A stretch of DNA of 64,000 nt from Chaetoderma sp. LZ-2023a (Eukaryota; Mollusca; Caudofoveata; Chaetodermatida; Chaetodermatidae): assembly GCA_034401795.1 (NCBI GenBank), contig CM067374.1, positions 96,846,140-96,910,139 on the forward strand, read 5' to 3'. Position 1 is the stretch's first letter, and every line of letters starts with the position of its first letter. Below the pieces are notes generated by a model. The model did not search any database and had not been told where the DNA came from. It saw only the letters and a list, made by a program, of their open reading frames with translations. Below are positions 22,401 through 31,400 of the stretch, piece after piece. Both the position numbers and the translations under genes were made by a program.

Positions 22401-25400
22401 CAAAGCAATGGGTGGAGCTTAGCTAGAGATGGGCAGGGCATAGCGAAAACAGGATTCCTCCATTGTCTAATATCATGAAATAATGTTAGTATTTTTGTAT
22501 CGAAAAAAATTTCTATTTTAATTGTCATTCCCATGCAGTTTGAACAAAACGTTTGTGGTTATTGCTATCATATCTGTCCAGCGATCTGTCTTTCATTTTG
22601 GAATGTTGGAGTCAGAAGGTCAAGGTTAGGGAAGATGTGGAGATTTGCGATGGCATACCATTGACTCTTGTTAATTTCCCTGGCCCTGGGAATGGAAGAT
22701 GTTATTGCATTTTGTGTATGTCTGTCTGTGTGCTTGTGTGTACAGAGTTGTATCTCAAAAAGTTCTGATCAGATTGTCTCAAATTTTAACACAAGGAATG
22801 ATCTTACTGTGAAGGAGGATTTCAAGACATTGGCAGTGATCTAGATCAAAACAAAACAAATCAGGATCGGATCAAATTCTGTATCTATGGATATCCGAAA
22901 CTTTGGTCTGATTTGGCTCAAATTTTGACACAAATGGTGTGACGGTACAGTAGGATTCCACAACTTTGCAATCGGTTTGCAATCTGTGATGTTGTTGCTC
23001 ATGTTATTGCTTTGATAATATAATTTTTTGTATCGGTTTCCCAGTCATTCACATTTTTTATATCTCTGATAATGTCACAGCTATAGTTTGCTAACCTTGT
23101 TGAAAGTACATGTAGGTTACATGATTTTCGTGAACAGGTAACCATTTCTGCTATTAAATCACTTGTAACTTTCATCTCAATTTCGGGGACTCATTTTGGA
23201 AAGGTGTTGAATATTTTGAAATTAATTTGACTGCAAGCCATTGCTGCCTAACCATTACTGCTTTTAACAGCAATGGCTTCCAGTGATAATTTTCAAAAAC
23301 TTCAACAGTTCCATTTCTAGATCTGATATAATTTAATTACATGATTTCTTAAATGGGCTAGCTGATCTGAAGTATTATGGTTTCTACATATTTAGATTCT
23401 GGCAACTTCCAAGAGAACAATCATCTTGTTCAACTCAAATGGAGGAATCTAGTTTTAGTTATGCCCCGCCCATCTCTAGCTAAGCTCCACCCACACTTCA
23501 TCCGTTTTAGGATCGATCGGTTCCTGAACTCCCTGACTCAGTTTCCAATAAACTATACAGGTAAGCTGTTGAATATTTTGAAATTAATTTGACTGACTGC
23601 TCTCGGGTACTTTTGCTATAGGCAGCTACAGTGCCCAGTCAAATTAATTTCAAAATATTCAACAGCATGTTTATTAAATACAGCATGGTTATTAAATACT
23701 AAAATTTATTAAATACTAAAGAGATATAATTGTACGAGAACACTTATTCCGCAATCAATTAAGTGTTTGCGACAAACCTAGTTATGTCATTGATAATGTA
23801 ATTGATTATAATGTCACATAGTTCATTATGACATCATATGATTGACTGAGAACCTTCATTTTGTTACTCGTGTACTTGGCCATTTAATGGTCAATGCGGC
23901 AAAGCCGGTCTCTGCAGTGGTCTTGAGGAATGGCCATTTGCAGCCCAAAAGAAGTTTTTTTAATTTTACCACTGTACCTGAGCCATTGAGTTCAGTGTAA
24001 AATTTCAAAAAACCGGTTCTGTTGGCGTGCAAATTGTTATTCACTCATTTATATTTTCTTGATGAATGTTCGCCATTAAAGGGTTAACTTATTTTTGCCA
24101 TGTCATCAGTGTAATATGCCTAATTAGATATATCTGTTTATAATGTGTTTGTTCTGTTGTGACAGACGCGGCAGTCAGTTCAAGATATGATACAGAAGAA
24201 TAAGGAACTAACAAAGAAAATTCAACCACCCAATGAAGACATTGAATCGGATAGCGATCCAGACGACGCTCCGCAAACATTTTCTCCTTTCATGACCACT
24301 GAAGATATTCCCTCGAAAAGATACAACCCGTGGATGACTGCTAACCCTCTAAAGAGCTCAGATACGTTAATGAGAGATGTGACGGGTGCTGGACATGATG
24401 TGGTGCCATTAGAGGACAAGAGAAAGGATATAGCGGGAACAACATCAGAAATAAAACCACAAGGCCCAGGTTCTAGTGATGATACATTTACCTCGCTAAA
24501 TGATTCACATGAAAAGATAATGGCTGATGTAGTTGTTAATCATGTGAATGAAAGAACATCGGTTATAAAATCAACTGAAAATAAGAGCAGGTCTTTGGTA
24601 GGTGAAACAGATTCTACACAGAAAATTGCTGATAAGAAACGAAAACGAAAGAAAGATTCGGCTAATCCTGTAAATAGTACAGAAATAATGGATAATATAA
24701 AAAAGTCAAAGAGAAAAAAAGGTCAGAAAAAAGGTGAGATAAAGATAGATGGCAATATAATTACGAATGCTGAGGATAATGACAATGATATTGCTGATAA
24801 TAATGAAGAAATTATTGAAACCTCACGAAGAAAAGCCTCTGCTATCGCTAGTGTTGATGAGATTGAGAATATTTTTAATTTGGCAGAACAGAGAGTAGAA
24901 GCAGAAAGACAGTTGTCAAAAATTGAACTTAACATAAAGATTAAAAAATCAAATAGAAGAAAACATCAGGAAAAAGGTGAGACCAAGTCTGATACTAAAA
25001 TAGTTAAGAATACTGATGATGAAACTGATGAGAAGAATGAAGGAAACATTGAAACCTCGATGAGAATTCAGACATTAGATGATGTTGATGAATATTTAGC
25101 TAATGTTGATAATGACCAAGATGTTAGTAATGACAGTGGACAAGTAAAGCAAGGAGAAAATGAGAAGACCGATGTAAGAAAAATGGGTGGCAATGACTCT
25201 GAAGAGATTTACATCGATCCCAAAAAGTTATTCACAATCCAGACTAAAATCAGGAATAGCCACACGCCTAGTATGATCACCGCAGATGCCGATGATAACA
25301 TCGATAACCAGGATGATGAAACACAGCAAAGAATGACGATCGCACAGGCATTTGCTGATGACGATGTTATTGCAGAATTTCAAGAGGAAAAAGAAATGCT

Positions 25401-28400
25401 GGTGTCTGGTGAGACACCGAAAGACATTGACTTGACATTGCCTGGTTGGGGATCCTGGACTGGTGGAGGAATAACACCAAGTGAAAAAAAGCAGGAACGG
25501 TGAGTAGATCTTGTATTTTAGGGTTTGATCTGTGCAATTATGCGGTCACCATGTGCTAATTTTATTCAGGCTCATGCAACCCTTAATACACTGTTGTCAA
25601 TATGCTATCTTTTAACGTGGTCATGTCAAAGAAACTGGTGCACATTATTCAACAATTTTGGTGTACGATGCAGCTGTCTATGACAGCAACATCTTCCACC
25701 AAATTTGTTGAAAAATGAAGATCAGTAAATTTTTAGCTCACCTGGCCCTTTCCGTCATCCATCGTCCGTCAACTTTTCCTTTAAACGACTTCTTCTCAAG
25801 AACCACTGGACCGATTTCAATTATATTTGGCAGGAAGCATCCTTGGGGCATAGGGATCCAAGTTTGTTCAAAGGAACCCGATCGGCCAATTTGGCCGGCG
25901 GCCATCTCGGATTTAGGCCGATTTTAGGAAACATCTTTAAAAATCTTCTCAGAAACCACTTAGGGGATTGATGCAAATCGCATGAAATATGATCTAGGGC
26001 AAGAGCTGAACCAGGTTTGTTCAAGGGAACTTGATTGGTCAAATGGTTGGGCAGCCATCTTGGTTGACCTAATTGTAGCATAAATGACTTCTCCTGAACC
26101 GCTGAAGGGATCGGGCCGAAATTTGGCAGATATGATTAGGGCTTAAGGGACATTAAAGTTTGTTCAAGAGAAGTTGATCCGTCAAAAAACATGGCCGCCG
26201 TGGGCCAATCAAAATATAGCGTGTTTGTCAGCCATATTGGATTTTTTTATTTGATGGATTTTGAGGCCGAAATTGGTTTTGTATGTGTTTTGCGGTATTC
26301 TGATCACAAATTTGCAATTTTCGAAACTGTCGGATAAATGGTTTGGTGGCCATATTAGATAATTTTCCCACCAAAAGCTCCCATACTAAAGCAATGGGAA
26401 ATTTAAAATGTTTTCTCGAGAACTACTGGGCCGATTTCAATTATGTTTCGCAGGAAGCATCCTTAGGGCATAGAGATTCAAGTTTCTTCAAATGAAGCCG
26501 ATCGTCCAATTGGGCCGGTGGCCATCTTGGATTTTGGCTGATTTTTAGAAATGTCTAAAAATCTTCTCCGAAACCGCTTATGGGATTGATGCAAACCTGA
26601 TGAAATATGATTTAGGGCAAGAGCTGAACCAAGTTTGTTCAAGGGAACTAGATTTGTCAAATGGTTTGGTGGCCATCTTGGTTGACCTAGCTGTATCGAA
26701 AACGACTTCTCCAGAACCGCTGAAGGGATTGGGCCGAAATTTGGCAGATATGATTAGGGACCAAGGGCCATTAAAGTTTGTTCAAGGGAAGTTGATCCAT
26801 CCAAAAACCTGGACACCACGGGCCAATCAAAATATAGCATGTTTAGCGTCTATATTAGATTTTTTTATTTGATGGATTTTGAGGCCGAAATTGGTTTTAT
26901 ATGTGTTTTTGGGTATTCTGATCTCAAATGTGCGATTTTCGAAACTATTGGATAAACGGTTTGGTGGTCATTTTGTTGATAAAGAGTATTCTAGTTGAAA
27001 TGCCTATGGTCCAGGTGAGCGATACAGGCCCCTTGGGCCTCTTGTTTAATTTAATTTGAAATTTTGACAACAGAGTGTTAAGGGTTAATCACAATAGAGG
27101 AATCCATTTCTAGCTATGCCCGGCCAATTTCTAGCTATGCCCGGCCAATTTCTAGCTAACGTTTTGCATGTTTTGGGATTGATTTGTATACTTTGAACCC
27201 AGAATACTCAATCCCATTTTCAAGGTAACCTGTTGAATATTTTAAAAGCAATTTAACTGGGCGCTGTTGATGCCTATGACAGCCATAGCGCCCAGTCAAA
27301 TTACTTTCAAAATATTCAACAGAATGTTTATTAAATAGTAAATCCATCAAAGAGATACAATTCGGACACTTGACAAACTTTTCAAGGTTCAAGACTGAGC
27401 TAGATACGGCATTCATTGTGCACATTGATTGTGATGTAGTGTATAATAGAATTGTATGATAATTATTCTTTTAATTAATATTTATGATGAGTTTTCATAT
27501 GATTAATAACTGAACCAGTGATTTCACTGGTAAATCTTTAAAAAATAATCCTCTCTTGGTCTATAAATGGATATTTCCTGAGAAATTTGAAATTCTTTTG
27601 ATCAAATTTGACCATAAAAAGGTTAAAAACATTGCGCATTATAACTCATAATTCCTGAATGACTGTATGGACAACATTTGGTACAGTGCAGCTAAGAAAT
27701 TAAGATGAGCTAAGAATATAGTATGTTTCCAAAACAAAACAAAACGTACTGTTGAATATTTTGAACATAAGTGGATTGGAAGATATTGCTGCCTATGGCA
27801 GTTATTACTAGTAATTATGTTCAAAATACTCAACAGAACATTTCTTAAATCATGTTTAAAATTAGTACTAGGTAACATGTTTCTGATTTTGTTTTGGAAA
27901 CATTTTGAGTTATTTCTGAGCTGTGCTGTACATGGATGCATCTTGTGAGGAGGCGTTTAGGATTATGCATTAAATACTTGTTCTCATCAAATCTGTAACC
28001 AGCCACTCGACAGTCGGAGCCAAACTTAGGACTCGGGGGTTCCCTGTGCAAGTATCTTACCCGGGGCCTTCAGAACTGCGGTTAGGATGCCGAGAAAGCT
28101 AGAGTCCTGTTTCAACCATCATGTTACTGAGGTCAGAGGACTGTGGGATTTGGCTAGTGGCATAGCAAGCATGACTATGCCCCCCCCCCCCATGCTCAAG
28201 ATCTATGTAAAACTCCCAACTGGAAGACAATTCAAGAGGGGTGGGGGGGGGGGTGGTCTGGGGTGGGGAAGTGGGTGGAAAAATCTTTGTCCGCCATGTC
28301 CAATGGAAAATTTATCTAGTTTACCTAATTTTTTTTTTCTTTGATCTATAAAACTGGGGCACAATGTTCCAATGCCATACCATAACAAACTGTGGTTACA

Positions 28401-31400
28401 TTAGACACGGAACCTAACTACGAATACTTAATAATGAATTGCAAGCCACCATAAAAGTAGGCTGTACAATTTTTTGTAACTAATTGGACTGGAAACTGTT
28501 GCTGGAGGCAGTCGAGCTCGTTCAACTGGTATTGCTTATTATACTTCTTAGAATGAATAGTCCGAATTTGCTAAAGTAACTAGGCTGTGGGTCGCACATG
28601 GCCACGTACACCAAGTAAAAGAATAAATGGTTTGTTAGGTTGACTGCTCCACAACTCTACCCAGAGAATTGTATATTTCTAGCCTTCATTTGACGATTTC
28701 TGATGTGTTTTTGGAGATCTACATCTAGGAAAATATTTTCAATACATGAATTACACTTGTACATGTACCTGTATGAATATTTTATTTACAATTGAAACCT
28801 TGGTTACGTTATATGCTTTAACCCTTTAATGGTCATACCGGGCAAAACCCGCCTCTGCTATGATCTTGTGGAATTTCCGATTACAGGCCAAGGGAAAACA
28901 TGTCAGACGCTCTGTCTAAAAAAAAAAATCTTTGTTCATTTTCAGTGTTATTTATTTACAAATCCTGGTCACATTGTGACATATGGGCAATATAAATGTA
29001 CACTATTTACAGAGTACTTAAAATATTAGTATTCATAGAATCACAGGGCCATTTGCGAGAGCTATTGCTATAATTGCTGTGCTACTTGATTTGGCCACAT
29101 CAGTCTTATAGGTGTGGTTACGCAGGGTCCCCAAAATTAAGACAAATAATTATTTGTGTCATATTTTGGGGGGCCTGGAAATTTGGGGGCCCTGTGCAAA
29201 TGTACATGTTGCACTGCCTTAAGTTAAGCCCTGTACACAGTCTGTCATGTCCCGATTTTATGTTCCCCTAAAACCTGGAAAGCGATATGCGATTGTCGCA
29301 GATTGTCACAGACAGGTAGCCAATTTTGTTTCCATAAAATCTGTAGCATTTTGTAATATGTGTATTGCATTCTGATGTAGCATTTCATTACAGGCAATCA
29401 ACAAGTTCCCATTGGAAAAAAACACTGCAGGTTTCCCGCAGTGACAAATTGAATCAGGAAAGTTGAGCCATGTTCAACTTTACTGATTTCTCCCCGATCA
29501 GTCGCAATCTGGAAATTGTGTTTATATAAAATCTGTAACTTGCCATTAAGCGATCTGCCGCCATCGCAGATTGCTGATGGCTGATTACAGATTTTATGGG
29601 AACAAGGCTTTACATGTTTTGGTCAGGCGATATGTGACATCGCTGTTCTTTGTTTACTTTCAAAGCACTGCATTGACCACTGATTCTTTAACACCTTTGA
29701 TGGTCTTTTACCACTGGAATGACTGGCTCGGTTATCGGGCCAGTCATTCATGTGATAAACTTTCAAAAATAATATTCTCTTGACTTGTAATTGGACATTT
29801 CTCAAGACCGCTTCAAAGGCTGGTTTGACGATAGGATGGTTAAAACTGAACCTCTGCATACATGTATACTATGTTTGTTTTCAGTTTTATTGTTAAAGCT
29901 CCTGTTGGTCGACGTCGAAAAGATCTACATTTAGGTCACGTGATCATTAGTGAGAAAAAGGACGTCGCAATATCGAAGCATAGGGTATGAACAATTTCTA
30001 TGTATAAAATAATACAGTACAGCTCAGAAATAACTTTAAATGTTTCCATAAATAAAACATACTGTTGAATATTTTGGAGTTAATTTGACTGGAAGCCATT
30101 GCTGCCTAAGGCAGCAATGGCTTCCAGTCAAATTAACTACAAAATATTCGACAGAATATTTGTTATGTCATGTTAATAATTGTACTAACTAACATGTTTC
30201 AGTTCTTCTTTTGGAAATATCTTAGCTTATTTATGGGCTGTACTGGTTGACTAATCACACCTGGTCTAATGACCAAAGTTAACTTTAGCCCACTATAATA
30301 ATATCCATTTGCAGGACAAGTGATGACTATCTTTTATCATTTGCAACCAACTGGAATGTTTACTAGATAACCGAGCCCGTCATTCCCGGTGTACATTTTC
30401 TTGTCTTCTTTTCGGCTGCAGTGAACTTTCACTAAACAAAGATTTGGATTTCCTCAACCAATCGTTACCATTAAAAGACTAAGTACTAATTCTACATCTA
30501 TCATGGTGTGTGTATAACTATCTGTATCTGGATATTTTATAATCACTCGTTAATGGTCATGCCGGCTGATATGGGCCTCTGCAGTAGTTTTGGGGAATGT
30601 CAATTTGCAGAGTGAGAGAATAGCATTTTTGAAGAGTTATCATTGGTATGACTGGCTCGATAATCAAAAATGGACATTTAATAAGAAAATATTTTGATTT
30701 CCGTGACCAAATTTAGTCGTTAAGCGGCTGAGATTCAAGGCCCATTTTGCTGTTGTGTTTTAACTCTGGACCCCAGCATTGGCCTACGTCTCCACGGGCA
30801 AGCTGCCACCAAATTTTGGAGAAGATCCCTTCAGTAGAACCAGCGCTATTTTGATTTTAAAAGCTGTTGCGTTTTAAATTTTGACCTCCAAATTTGGCAT
30901 ACGTCTTTGGTTGAATGGGACAGCTTCAACCCAAGTTTGCAGAAGCTCCCTTCAGTAGAACGAGCCATATTTGAAAACAGTGTTACTGAAAGCTGTTGCA
31001 TATTAGATATTGAGGCATGCGTCATTGTGACTCCTTGTGTAAGCTTCCCCCAAAATTTGGAGACGATCCCGCCAGTAGAACCAGAGAAGAAAAATACGAA
31101 CAAGAACAAAAATCAGCACTACTTTTAGGTTTGCCCCGCCCAGGTCCACCCACCCTTTATCCGTATTGCGATCAATTGATCCCTGCATTCTCTGAATACC
31201 AATTTGCAGACAACTATACAGGTACTGTAAGCTGTTGAATATTTTGAAACTAATTTGACTTGGTGCCAGCAACAGCGCTCAGTCATATCAGTTTCAAAAT
31301 ACTCAACAGAATGTTTATTAAATAGTAAAAATGTACAATTCGTACAACTTGACGTACTATTGTGTTTAAGACAGACTATATCGCATCATTCATAATATAA

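Noticed and set aside
24222..24935. Antisense frames over the large UTP14 exon
   Set aside because: They are shadows of a biased acidic/Lys-rich coding sequence.
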